This document shows, piece by piece, positions 1 through 8,922 of a DNA stretch of 64,000 bases. A program made the position numbers and the translations under genes. The notes below the pieces were generated by a model. That model had not been told where the DNA came from, did no database searches, and saw only the letters and a list, made by a program, of their open reading frames with translations. The number at the start of each line of letters is the position of its first letter. Position 1 is the first letter of the stretch. The DNA comes from RGIG7450 sp045633565 (GTDB lineage: Bacteria; Bacillota; Clostridia; RUG12999): the NCBI GenBank assembly GCA_045633565.1, contig JAZQYO010000019.1, forward strand, positions 84,944-148,943. The letters run 5' to 3'.

Positions 1-351
1 ACGCCTGTTGTTTAAATCTGCTACTTTTCGCATCATATTGATTTCATCTTCAATTGTGCTGAGCGAACGGTCATCACTTCTTGTCATAAAAACAGTGCAG
101 CCCGATTGTTGAAGTAAATCCTGGACTCTTAGTGCTATTTTCAGATTTAATTCTTTTTCTATTGTTCCGTCGGCACCGGATGCACCGCCATCTGCACCAC
201 CATGTCCGGGATCAAGTATGATAATATGGTTTGAAGTTGGAACAGCAGACACGGTAGCGGCCTGTTTGTTAATTCCTGCAATGGAAATGGCTGCCACTAA
301 AAATGTAGTCAAATATATAAGGAGTTTTTTTCTGTTAATTACATATACCAT
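1..351 (-). CDS. cwlD: N-acetylmuramoyl-L-alanine amidase, CwlD-like (partial, runs off left edge)
   Basis: The reading frame is open from an ATG at 351 to the window edge, giving the first 117 residues. An N-terminal hydrophobic segment (about residues 8-27) looks like a signal peptide or anchor. It is followed by the Amidase_3 opening IIILDPGHGGADGGASG, whose His is a zinc ligand, and a Glu in GTIEKELNLKIA that matches the second metal ligand. TRSDDRSLS is the usual next block of the family. These enzymes cleave the MurNAc-L-Ala bond of peptidoglycan; in spore formers CwlD makes cortex muramic lactam. AAAGG lies about 10 nt upstream of the start. The gene diverges from the export operon at 521. 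Amidase_3 is clear; the CwlD subtype is inferred from the short N-terminus. Confidence 0.85.
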   Translation of the reverse strand, partial: MVYVINRKKLLIYLTTFLVAAISIAGINKQAATVSAVPTSNHIIILDPGHGGADGGASGADGTIEKELNLKIALRVQDLLQQSGCTVFMTRSDDRSLSTIEDEINMMRKVADLNNRR

Positions 352-520
352 ACTTTCAAGCCTTTCAAACAATATTTATATCATATATATTATTTTAAAA
401 TGCCGATTATTACATAAATGAAAAGATAGATAATTAATATTATTTTTACTTATTTTTCACAATTCTTACACATTTAAGGTGTATAATTATTTCAAAAAAA
501 TAAAATCAGGGGGTTTTTTT

Positions 521-2473
521 ATGTCATCACCTAAAAAAAGGCTGTTTAAATTACCTAAATGGCTGCTTATTACCATTATATTAGTTCTTGTTATAGCATT
601 AGCTTTCGGTGCTTATCTTATATTTTTTAAGAAAAATAATTTGAAAGCAACCGATAAGATTAATACATTTACTGTTACAAGGCAAACCATTCAGCACACA
701 GTAACAGGTTCCGGTGCAATTGAACCAAATGATCAGTATGAAATAACGCCCCTTGTTAAAGGCGAAATCCTTTCTGCTCATTTTGAAGAAGGTGATATGG
801 TTGAAAAAGGGGATATAATGTATGTAATCGATTCTTCTGACCAGGAATCAACTACTAAAAGGGCACAAAACTCATTGAAACAGGCACAAACATCTTATGA
901 TGATGCTCTTGAAGATTATAATGACCTAACCGTTACCAGTCCTGTTAGCGGTACAGTTACATCAGTGTATCTCGAAAAAGGCGATAATGCAGGATCAAAT
1001 TCAAAAGTAATGGATGTAGTAAACACCGACATAATGACGCTTAAGATTCCCTTTATATCTCAGGATGCAGATAAAATAAGTGTAGGACAATCAGCAACAG
1101 TTAATGTTGAAGGCTCATATTATTCACTTACAGGAAAAGTTACATATATAGCAGCAGGGGCTTCTGTTAATAGCGAAGGCGTAAGTGTCAGAAACGTTGA
1201 AATTGAAGTTGAAAATCCTGGTGCGCTTGAAGAAGGTGACAAAGCAACTGCCATTATCGGAAATGTTGCGTGCAACTCATCAGGTACATTTGAAAACAGT
1301 ATAACTGTATCAATTTTATCAAAAGCATCCGGTGAAATTATTTATCAGCCTTACAGGGTTGGTGATGTAATAAAAAGCGGGGATGTTGCTTTGAAAATCG
1401 ATAGCACCTCGGTGGATAAACAGATTAATAATGCTGAAATCAACCTTGAGAGTGCTCAGATTTCTTATGATAACACACTTGACCAACTGGATGATTATAC
1501 AATTACTGCTCCAATTTCCGGTACTGTTATACAGAAAAATTTAAAGGCCGGTGATACTTTAGACAGCAGCACTTCAGGGTCATCTATGGCGGTTATTGCC
1601 GATATGTCAAGAATGACTTTTGATATTTCGATAGACGAGCTTGATATTCAGCTTCTTGAAGTAGGTCAAAAAGCAACAATTACCGCGGATGCTTTTGAGG
1701 GACAAACATTCAGCGGAACAGTTGATTACATCAGTATTATTGGCACAACATCAAATGGTGTAACAAGTTATCCTGTAACAATCGTTTTAGATGACGCAGG
1801 TGATCTTTTACCGGGAATGAATGTTGATGCAACCATTGTTGTTTCAGAAAGTATTGATGCACTTGTTGTCCCCGTAGATGCGGTACAAAGAAATAATATC
1901 GTATATGTAAAGGATGATGGTTCGTCAAATAAGACTGCCGCAGAAACTCAGGGTGAAAAACCTGTCGACGGCAAAATGCCACAGAGAAATAATGGAGAAA
2001 AACCTGTCAATGGTGAGATGCCGCAACGAATTAGTGGCGAAAAACCATCAGAGAATGCACAAATACCTCAGGAAAGCAAAGGAACGGCACAGGCTGAAAA
2101 ACCTCAGCAAGGCGAAAAAACACGTCAAAATGGTGAAAATAAACAAACAGACAAACAAGCACCGGAGGGTAATATGCCAATGAATTATGGCAAAAATGCC
2201 CCTGAAGGATTTAAAGCAGTAAAAGTTGAGCTTGGCATAAATAATGACGCATTTATAGAAATACTTTCGGGTCTTAAAGAAGGCGATGTTGTTTATGTTC
2301 AGGCATCTACATCCTCGTCTCGGACTCAGCAGACCGGTTTCCCAGGCGGTATGGGCGGTGGTATGCCGGGAGGAATGCCCAGTGGTATGCCCGGCGGTAT
2401 GGGTGGTGGCATGCCCAGTGGCGGAATGCCGTCCGGCGGAATGCGAACAGGCGGCGGAGGTATGATGCGATGA
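521..2473 (+). CDS. HlyD/MacA-type membrane fusion protein (efflux adaptor) with Met/Gly-rich tail
   Basis: Periplasmic-adaptor-like subunit of a MacAB/YknXYZ ABC exporter, 650 aa. I start it at the ATG at 521 because AGGGGG lies 7 nt before it; an earlier in-frame codon at 479 has no such site and overlaps a TATAAT at 482-487. Residues about 13-37 form one membrane anchor. Two lipoyl/barrel-sandwich units follow, the first near DQYEITPLVKGEIL and TVTSPVSGTVTSVYLEKGD, the second near YTITAPISGTVIQKN, so the adaptor core is duplicated. The C-terminal third is unusual: three imperfect GEKP..MPQ repeats and a final 46 residues that are nearly all Gly, Met, Pro and Ser with 10 Met. It overlaps the ATPase gene by 4 bp. 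The substrate is unknown. Confidence 0.88.
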   Translation: MSSPKKRLFKLPKWLLITIILVLVIALAFGAYLIFFKKNNLKATDKINTFTVTRQTIQHTVTGSGAIEPNDQYEITPLVKGEILSAHFEEGDMVEKGDIMYVIDSSDQESTTKRAQNSLKQAQTSYDDALEDYNDLTVTSPVSGTVTSVYLEKGDNAGSNSKVMDVVNTDIMTLKIPFISQDADKISVGQSATVNVEGSYYSLTGKVTYIAAGASVNSEGVSVRNVEIEVENPGALEEGDKATAIIGNVACNSSGTFENSITVSILSKASGEIIYQPYRVGDVIKSGDVALKIDSTSVDKQINNAEINLESAQISYDNTLDQLDDYTITAPISGTVIQKNLKAGDTLDSSTSGSSMAVIADMSRMTFDISIDELDIQLLEVGQKATITADAFEGQTFSGTVDYISIIGTTSNGVTSYPVTIVLDDAGDLLPGMNVDATIVVSESIDALVVPVDAVQRNNIVYVKDDGSSNKTAAETQGEKPVDGKMPQRNNGEKPVNGEMPQRISGEKPSENAQIPQESKGTAQAEKPQQGEKTRQNGENKQTDKQAPEGNMPMNYGKNAPEGFKAVKVELGINNDAFIEILSGLKEGDVVYVQASTSSSRTQQTGFPGGMGGGMPGGMPSGMPGGMGGGMPSGGMPSGGMRTGGGGMMR

Positions 2474-3168
2474 GTCTTGTTGAACTTAAGAATATATACA
2501 AAATTTATTCTGACGGTGACAGCGAGATAAGAGCTCTTGATAATGTTTCTCTCACAGTTGATGAGAAAGAATTTGTTGCTATAGTTGGACAATCAGGTTC
2601 CGGTAAATCAACTGCAATGAATATAATAGGCTGTCTTGATGTTCCGACGAGCGGGATATATATGCTTAACGGCGTTGATACAAGTACAATGCATGAAGAT
2701 GAGCTTGCTATGATAAGAAATCAACATCTTGGTTTTATATTTCAGCAATATAATCTTATTCCCAAGCTTAATCTTATTGAAAATGTTGAACTGCCACTCA
2801 TTTACAGAGGTTATTCGCAGAGTAAAAGACGTAAAATGGCAAGCGAATCACTTGAAAGAGTTGGGCTACTTGACAGAGCGAATAAATATCCGTCACAACT
2901 TTCGGGTGGTCAGCAGCAGAGAGTTTCAATTGCCCGTGCATTGGCAGGAAATCCACCGGTAATATTAGCCGATGAGCCTACCGGCGCTCTTGACTCAAAA
3001 ACTGGCCAGGAAATTCTTGAATTTATTAAAAAACTTAACGGAGAAGGTACAACCATTATTCTTATTACTCACGATAATGGTATAGCTGCACAAGCTAAAC
3101 GTCTTGTCAGAATTCAAGATGGTAAAATTATAGAGGACTCCGCTTTTAAAGAGGAGGGAACAATATGA
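2470..3168 (+). CDS. ABC transporter ATP-binding protein, MacB/YknY/LolD type
   Basis: This 232-aa ATPase powers the exporter whose adaptor and permease flank it. Walker A is GQSGSGKST, the Q-loop is in IFQQYNLIPKL, the signature is LSGGQQQR and Walker B is VILADEPTGALD, followed by a switch His in LITHD. The LVELKNIYKIY opening and the ADEPTGALDSKTG block are typical of the lipoprotein/macrolide exporter subfamily. Its ATG overlaps the stop of the adaptor gene (ATGA), and its stop overlaps the permease start in the same way, so the three genes are almost certainly translationally coupled. The substrate cannot be read from the sequence. Confidence 0.95.
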   Translation: MSLVELKNIYKIYSDGDSEIRALDNVSLTVDEKEFVAIVGQSGSGKSTAMNIIGCLDVPTSGIYMLNGVDTSTMHEDELAMIRNQHLGFIFQQYNLIPKLNLIENVELPLIYRGYSQSKRRKMASESLERVGLLDRANKYPSQLSGGQQQRVSIARALAGNPPVILADEPTGALDSKTGQEILEFIKKLNGEGTTIILITHDNGIAAQAKRLVRIQDGKIIEDSAFKEEGTI

Positions 3169-4340
3169 ATTTAAAACAATCATTTTCACTTGCTATAAAA
3201 AGTCTCATGGGTAGTAAAATGCGTTCCTTCCTTACCATGCTTGGTATTATTATAGGTATAGCATCTGTAATAGCGCTTACAAGTATTTTTAACGGTATGA
3301 CCTCCGAGGTAATAGGTAAGATGGAGAGTATGGGAACCACAACCGTCAATATAAATATTAGCGGTCGTGGTGGCAACAGAAGGATTGAACCGGACGAACT
3401 CCAACAGCTTGCAGATGAAAATTCTGATATTATCCTTGGTATTTCACCAAACATTACAATGAATGTCACCATTAAATCAGGAAACGATAATCAGACAACA
3501 AGTTGTCTGGGCGTAAGCGAGGTTTATGATAAACTTAAGAATCTCGAGGTAAGCTCAGGAAGATTTTTACAATATATTGATATTGAAAGACGCCAGAAAA
3601 ATTGTGTTATTGGAACATATATAGTTAAAAATCTTTTCGGGGGAGCAAACCCAATTGGCGAAACCATTAAAATTGGCGGAAGCTCATTTAATATCGTTGG
3701 AGTTTTGGAGGAAAAAGCCGATTCAGAAGAAGGCTCGGAAGACGATAAAATCATTATTCCGTACACTCTTGCAAGAACATTTACAAGAAACTCTTTTATC
3801 AGCAGTTATATAATGTGTGCAACCGATGCAGAAAGCGTTGAAGCTGCAACAAATGCAGCCAAAGAGCTTCTTTTGAAAAAATATACAAGCTCCGATTATT
3901 TTAATGTTACAGCCATGTCATCTCTTATTGAAACAATGGAAGAAATGACCGGAATGATGTCTACTGTTCTTGCGGGAATTGCCGGAATATCACTTCTTGT
4001 TGGCGGTATAGGTATAATGAATATTATGCTTGTTTCAGTAACTGAGAGAACCCGTGAAATCGGTATTAGAAAATCGCTCGGTGCAAAACGCAGAGATATA
4101 ATGAGTCAATTTATTGTTGAAGCAGCAACCACAAGTGTCATTGGAGGGATAATAGGCATAATTTTTGGAATTGCTTTATCCCATCTACTTGCACCGCTTA
4201 TGGATATAACGGCTGTAACTACGATGGGCTCAATACTTCTTTCGTTTGGTATTTCTGCTGCGATAGGAATATCCTTCGGATTTTTCCCTGCAAACAAAGC
4301 AGCAAAACTTAATCCGATTGATGCACTAAGACATGATTAA
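3165..4340 (+). CDS. ABC transporter permease, MacB/YknZ (FtsX-like) family
   Basis: Permease of the MacAB-like exporter, 391 aa. One transmembrane helix near residues 20-42 precedes a large extracytoplasmic MacB_PCD domain (about 45-235), and three helices follow in the FtsX domain (about 270-385). The block SVTERTREIGIRKSLGAKRRDI between helices 2 and 3 is the family hallmark and is the coupling region facing the ATPase. LNPIDALRHD at the C-terminus is typical. It overlaps the ATPase gene by 4 bp and is followed after 17 bp by an SLH-protein gene. In Bacillota such systems often export antimicrobial peptides or toxic small molecules, but no substrate gene is adjacent. Confidence 0.93.
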   Translation: MNLKQSFSLAIKSLMGSKMRSFLTMLGIIIGIASVIALTSIFNGMTSEVIGKMESMGTTTVNINISGRGGNRRIEPDELQQLADENSDIILGISPNITMNVTIKSGNDNQTTSCLGVSEVYDKLKNLEVSSGRFLQYIDIERRQKNCVIGTYIVKNLFGGANPIGETIKIGGSSFNIVGVLEEKADSEEGSEDDKIIIPYTLARTFTRNSFISSYIMCATDAESVEAATNAAKELLLKKYTSSDYFNVTAMSSLIETMEEMTGMMSTVLAGIAGISLLVGGIGIMNIMLVSVTERTREIGIRKSLGAKRRDIMSQFIVEAATTSVIGGIIGIIFGIALSHLLAPLMDITAVTTMGSILLSFGISAAIGISFGFFPANKAAKLNPIDALRHD

Positions 4341-4357
4341 ACTTGGAGGATTTTAAA

Positions 4358-6589
4358 GTGAAAAAAATACTATCAATTATTCTTGCTGTGCTGATTGTAT
4401 TTTCAGGCATAATAGTTTTTGCTGAAAATGATGACATGAGTACAGAAAATATTCAGCTGATTCTAAATCAGCTTGGCATAATGAACGGATATCCGGATGG
4501 AAATTTTTATCCTGACCAGGCTGTAACACGAGCTGAATTTGCTAAAATTGCAGTAATGGCTTCAGCTTACAGAGATTATGTTGCAAGCGGAATGAACACT
4601 TCGCCGTTTGCAGATGTTCCATATACTCACTGGGCAGCCCCTTATGTAAAACTTGCATCGGTAAATAAGTTTATTACAGGTTATCCGGATTCAACTTTTC
4701 GTCCTGAAAATACTGTTTTAATGGAAGAGGCTGTTACAGTTGTTGTAAAACTTCTCGGATATAACGATGATGATTTTGCCGCGTCCTGGCCATACGGTCA
4801 GATTGGTGTTGCGAAAAACACAGGACTTTTAGACAAGCTATCAGCTTCACAGGGTGAATATCTTACAAGAGCAGATGTAGCACGGCTTTTATATAACACT
4901 TTAAGAGCAAAACCAAAAAGTGCACAGACAGGTGTTGAATATATTTCAACAATTGGTTATACCCTGAAAGAAAATGTTACAGTGCTTGCTACCGCAAAAG
5001 AAGATTCATCTGTTGGCACAGGAAAGGTTTCAACAAGCAGTGGTACTTATAAAATTAACGAATACTTCGACAGTTCAATTATCGGAAGCAAAGGGCATAT
5101 TCTTGTAAACGATTCAAACGAGCTTTTGCTCTTTTTTGCAAATGACCTTACTACAATTAAGTATAATGTATACACTGTTCTCGAAAATGAACTTGTTGCA
5201 TTTAAAGATGGAACCCTTGTGAGTCTTAAGCTCTCAGATAATCTGACAGCATATCACAAACTGCAAACCACTACATTTGGAGCAATAAAAAACAATCTTG
5301 AAACAGGATGCCTTCTGTCTGTTGTTTATGACTCAGTCGGAAATGCTGAATATGTTAACGTGAGTGACAATGAACTTACCGGACCAATAACGGTACTATC
5401 AGATACATTCTATACAACCCTTGGGTTATCCGGCAACCCCATTGTAATGCGCAACGGAAACCGTTCATCACTTGAAAGTATATCAAAATATGATATTGTT
5501 TATTATTCAACTGCCCTTGATATGATATGGGCATACAGTAAAAAAATTACAGGTACTTACGAAGAAGCATATCCTTCAAGAGATTCTGTTTCAAGTGTAA
5601 AAATTGCAGGTACAACATATACGATTGAATCAGCTCAGGCAGCAGCAGCACTTTCATCCAGCGGTAACTTTACTTTGGGTGATACAATAACTGTTATGAT
5701 AGGTAAAAATGGTGAAATTGCAGGCGTTGTTTCTCTCGAAAATGTTTCAAACACACTTTATGGTTATGTATTAAGTGCCGGAACAACTGAATTCACCGAT
5801 TCTGACGGAAATATTACAAGTTCACGCTATGTTGAGATTGTGCACGCAGACGGCACTTTGATTAAATATAAAACAAAAAGTGATTATTCAGCCCTGATTC
5901 ATTCAGTTGTTAAACTAACTATTGAAGGTGGTATTACAACTTTAAAAACCGAAAATGTCGGTACGTCGGTTAAAGGCGAAATAAATGCAGATAAAATGCT
6001 TATTGGAGATACAAAACTTGCTGAAACTATTAAGATACTTGATGTAACGACAATTGAACCATCCGAAACAGCAGCATACAAATCGCTTTTTGTAAACAAA
6101 CTTGATGGAATAAATATAAAATCTTCTCAGGTGCTTCATTATAAAAAGGATTTAAGTGGTAAAATTACTGAACTGATATTGTATAATGCCTCGGGCGATG
6201 CCTATGAATACGGTATAATAGCAAACGCAACTTCCAGTGCAACAGGAGGAAACTATAGCGGATTTGTTGGAACAAAAACACTAAACGTTTCATCTCAAAA
6301 TACAAAATACAGTGTTTCTTCTGGTCAACCTGTTCAGATTTTAAGAAATGGTAACAGTGTTAACTATATGGTTGCGCTAACTCAGGTGTCAGGTAATGTT
6401 CAAACAGTTACAGCTTCACACATTCAAACTACAACAAAAACGTACAAGATTAGTGATGACTGCGTGGTTTATGGTCCATCATATACTGTAATGACATTAG
6501 ATGAAGTGTTAAATGACAGTTCGTTAAAGTGGCAGGCATTTATTGATAAGCAGAGCAGTACTGTAAGAGTAATCAAAGTAATTAAATAA
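4358..6589 (+). CDS. S-layer homology (SLH) domain surface protein
   Basis: Secreted cell-wall-anchored protein, 743 aa. I choose GTG 4358 because GGAGGA lies 7 nt upstream; a TTG at 4343 sits before that site. Residues 1-24 are a signal peptide (KKILSIILAVLIVFSG, then cleavage near FAEN). SLH motifs occupy about residues 28-190: GIMNGYPDGNFYPDQAVTRA, then FADVPYTHWAAPYV with GYPDSTFRPENTV, then a weaker third repeat ending YLTRADVARLLYNTL. SLH repeats bind pyruvylated secondary cell-wall polymer. The remaining ~550 residues are Ser/Thr-rich and beta-strand-like and match no family I recognise. It lies 17 bp after the permease gene, so it is probably co-transcribed, and it ends at a bidirectional terminator. 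Confidence 0.88.
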   Translation: MKKILSIILAVLIVFSGIIVFAENDDMSTENIQLILNQLGIMNGYPDGNFYPDQAVTRAEFAKIAVMASAYRDYVASGMNTSPFADVPYTHWAAPYVKLASVNKFITGYPDSTFRPENTVLMEEAVTVVVKLLGYNDDDFAASWPYGQIGVAKNTGLLDKLSASQGEYLTRADVARLLYNTLRAKPKSAQTGVEYISTIGYTLKENVTVLATAKEDSSVGTGKVSTSSGTYKINEYFDSSIIGSKGHILVNDSNELLLFFANDLTTIKYNVYTVLENELVAFKDGTLVSLKLSDNLTAYHKLQTTTFGAIKNNLETGCLLSVVYDSVGNAEYVNVSDNELTGPITVLSDTFYTTLGLSGNPIVMRNGNRSSLESISKYDIVYYSTALDMIWAYSKKITGTYEEAYPSRDSVSSVKIAGTTYTIESAQAAAALSSSGNFTLGDTITVMIGKNGEIAGVVSLENVSNTLYGYVLSAGTTEFTDSDGNITSSRYVEIVHADGTLIKYKTKSDYSALIHSVVKLTIEGGITTLKTENVGTSVKGEINADKMLIGDTKLAETIKILDVTTIEPSETAAYKSLFVNKLDGINIKSSQVLHYKKDLSGKITELILYNASGDAYEYGIIANATSSATGGNYSGFVGTKTLNVSSQNTKYSVSSGQPVQILRNGNSVNYMVALTQVSGNVQTVTASHIQTTTKTYKISDDCVVYGPSYTVMTLDEVLNDSSLKWQAFIDKQSSTVRVIKVIK

Positions 6590-6603
6590 AATTATGAATA
6601 AAA

Positions 6604-6640
6604 AAACGGTGTGCAATGCACACCGTTTAAATTTTTTATT
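6604..6640. terminator. Bidirectional intrinsic terminator between SLH gene and hppA
   Basis: AAACGGTGTGC (6604-6614) pairs perfectly with GCACACCGTTT (6618-6628) around a 3-nt loop. T-rich tracts follow on both strands, so it can end both convergent transcripts. Confidence 0.9.
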
Positions 6641-6642
6641 TA

Positions 6643-8727
6643 TTAAAGAATTGAGAAGTTAATTACAACTGCAGCAAATACGATAGATACCATCGAAAGC
6701 AGTTTGATAAGTATATTAATCGCCGGACCTGATGTATCTTTGAACGGGTCGCCAACTGTATCTCCAACAACTGCTGCTTTATGGTTTTCAGAGCCTTTTC
6801 CGCCATGAACACCGCTCTCAATATATTTTTTAGCGTTATCCCATGCGCCACCGGAGTTGGACATAAATACTGCCATCAAAAATCCGGAAGCGGTTGCACC
6901 TGCAAGCATACCTACAACGCCTGTGCATCCAAGAACAAGTCCTACCACAATAGGAACTATAACAGCAACTATAGTAGGGAGCACCATTTCACGGAGACTC
7001 GCTTTTGTACAAAGGTCAACACAGCTTGCATAATCAGCATCTGCTTCGCCATTCATAAGGCCTGTAATCTCTTTAAACTGACGTCTAACCTCTTTAACAA
7101 CACTCTGTGCTGCACGACCAACAGAATTCATTGTAAGGGCGGCAAACACAAAGGGGAGGCAAGCACCAACAAACAGACCAATAAGAACAGTTGGGTTCAT
7201 AACACTTAAGTTTGATATTTTTTCCATTCCGCCTGGAATTGTATTAATTTTATCTATATAAGATGCCATGAGTGCAAGTGCTGTGAGCGCCGCAGAACCT
7301 ATTGCAAAACCTTTACCGGTTGCTGCGGTTGTATTTCCGAGTGAGTCAAGAGCGTCTGTTCTTTCTCTTACTTTTTCATCAAGACCTGCCATCTGAGCAA
7401 TACCACCTGCGTTGTCTGCTACAGGACCATAAGCGTCTGTTGCAAGTGTAATGCCGAGAGTTGAAAGCATACCTACAGCTGCAAGAGCAATTCCATAAAG
7501 TCCCATTGAAGCACTTTGTGCACCACCTGATACAAAATAAGCAACAAGTACACAAATGGCAACAATAACGATAGGAAGAAGTGTGGAAAGCATACCAACA
7601 GAAAGACCACTTATAATTATTGTAGCAGTTCCGGTTTCAGATGTTGCTGCAAGATTTTTGGTAGGTTTGTAGCTGTCGGATGTAAAATATTCAGTTGCCT
7701 GACCAATAAGTACTCCGGCAATAAGTCCGGCTAAAATAGCAAAGTAAATTTTCCAGTTAGCTGCGCCTAAAACAAAGTATACAAGCGGCAGGGAAATAAT
7801 TGCTATTAAAATTGCTGAAAAATTTGTTCCTCTTGAAAGAGCACTGAGAAGTTGTTTCTGTGAAGCGCCTTCTTTTGTTCTGACAAAGAAAGTACCAAAA
7901 ACAGAACAAACAACACCTACTGCAGCAAGAAGCATTGGCAGAGCCATTGATTCAAGTGTATGGAAAGCTGCAACTCCAAGTGCGGAAGCAGAAATAATTG
8001 AACCTACATAGGATTCGTAAAGGTCAGCACCCATACCTGCAACGTCACCAACATTATCGCCAACATTATCAGCAATAACAGCAGGGTTTCTGGGGTCATC
8101 CTCAGGAATACCTGCTTCAACTTTACCGACAAGGTCAGCACCAACGTCTGCTGCTTTTGTGAAAATACCACCGCCAACACGTGCAAAAAGTGCCATTGAA
8201 GAAGCACCCATACCAAACGTAAGCATTGCACTGGTTATTGCTTCGTTTGAAAGTTTAAAAATAAATTTCAAAAGGAAAAACCAAACGGAAATATCAAGTA
8301 GTCCAAGACCTACTACTGTAAATCCCATTACACTTCCGGCAGAAAATGCAACTCTGAGTCCACGGTTTAAACCTTCCTGACATGCATTTGCAGTTCTTGC
8401 GTTGGAAAGTGTGGCAATCTTCATTCCTACAAAACCGGAAAGTGCGGAGAAAAATCCGCCCGTTACAAAAGCGAAGGGGACATAAGGTGTCAAAAGACCC
8501 GCTATAGCCATAGCACCAAGTATAACAAACATAATAACGAAGAAAATTAAAACAATTTTATACTGGCGTTTAAGGTATGCGTTCGCACCTTGTCTGATTG
8601 ATGCAGAGATTTTCTTCATCAAATCTGTACCTTCGGAGAATTTTATCACTTTGCAGGCAGTTAAAATTGCAAAAACAAGAGCTAATGCTGCTGCTGCAAA
8701 TGATAATAAAACAAGTAGTTTATCCAT
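6643..8727 (-). CDS. hppA: Membrane-bound ion-pumping pyrophosphatase
   Basis: Integral membrane pyrophosphatase, 694 aa with about 16 hydrophobic helices. It couples PPi hydrolysis to export of H+ and/or Na+. The Mg-PPi site motifs are visible: DVGADLVGKVEAGIPEDD (about residues 185-205), DNVGDNVGDVAGMGADL, and the C-terminal GGAWDNAKKYIE and GDTVGDPFKDTSGP. The segment GNTTAATGKG has Ala and Gly at the two positions that are Lys and Thr in K+-independent enzymes, so the protein should be K+-stimulated. I cannot tell Na+ from H+ pumping by eye. AGGAGGT lies 7 nt before the ATG. The gene has its own promoter and looks monocistronic. Confidence 0.97.
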   Translation of the reverse strand: MDKLLVLLSFAAAALALVFAILTACKVIKFSEGTDLMKKISASIRQGANAYLKRQYKIVLIFFVIMFVILGAMAIAGLLTPYVPFAFVTGGFFSALSGFVGMKIATLSNARTANACQEGLNRGLRVAFSAGSVMGFTVVGLGLLDISVWFFLLKFIFKLSNEAITSAMLTFGMGASSMALFARVGGGIFTKAADVGADLVGKVEAGIPEDDPRNPAVIADNVGDNVGDVAGMGADLYESYVGSIISASALGVAAFHTLESMALPMLLAAVGVVCSVFGTFFVRTKEGASQKQLLSALSRGTNFSAILIAIISLPLVYFVLGAANWKIYFAILAGLIAGVLIGQATEYFTSDSYKPTKNLAATSETGTATIIISGLSVGMLSTLLPIVIVAICVLVAYFVSGGAQSASMGLYGIALAAVGMLSTLGITLATDAYGPVADNAGGIAQMAGLDEKVRERTDALDSLGNTTAATGKGFAIGSAALTALALMASYIDKINTIPGGMEKISNLSVMNPTVLIGLFVGACLPFVFAALTMNSVGRAAQSVVKEVRRQFKEITGLMNGEADADYASCVDLCTKASLREMVLPTIVAVIVPIVVGLVLGCTGVVGMLAGATASGFLMAVFMSNSGGAWDNAKKYIESGVHGGKGSENHKAAVVGDTVGDPFKDTSGPAINILIKLLSMVSIVFAAVVINFSIL

Positions 8728-8767
8728 TTTAATACCTCCTGAATTTATGTATTATCTGCAAAAAATA

Positions 8768-8796
8768 ATTATATCACTTTTATTAATGAATTTCAA
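8768..8796 (-). promoter_or_regulatory. Promoter for hppA
   Basis: On the minus strand TTGAAA (8791-8796) is followed after exactly 17 nt by TATAAT (8768-8773). Transcription would start about 35 nt upstream of the hppA ATG. The rest of 8728-8922 is very AT-rich and holds nothing else I can name. Confidence 0.7.
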
Positions 8797-8922
8797 TAGA
8801 AAATTATTTAATTTTTATTGTTATTATTAATAAAATTCATCTAAAAATTTTCAAAAAAACTTTAAAAATGTACTAAAATATACTATAGTTGATTTTTTAT
8901 CATAAAAACAGAGTGTTATGAC

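Noticed and set aside
218..421. Plus-strand frame of 67 codons near the left edge
   Set aside because: It is antisense to the CwlD-like amidase start, and the amidase motif on the other strand is unmistakable.
479..520. Upstream start for the efflux adaptor
   Set aside because: It overlaps a TATAAT at 482-487 and lacks a Shine-Dalgarno; the ATG at 521 has AGGGGG 7 nt upstream.
2340..2465. Tandem GGM/PSGM DNA repeats as a CRISPR or minisatellite
   Set aside because: The period is short and irregular, in frame, and explained by the Met/Gly-rich protein tail.
6781..7209. Long plus-strand frame of 142 codons opposite hppA
   Set aside because: It lies wholly antisense to a highly conserved pyrophosphatase, is Cys/His/Asn-rich as expected for antisense translation, and has no ribosome binding site.
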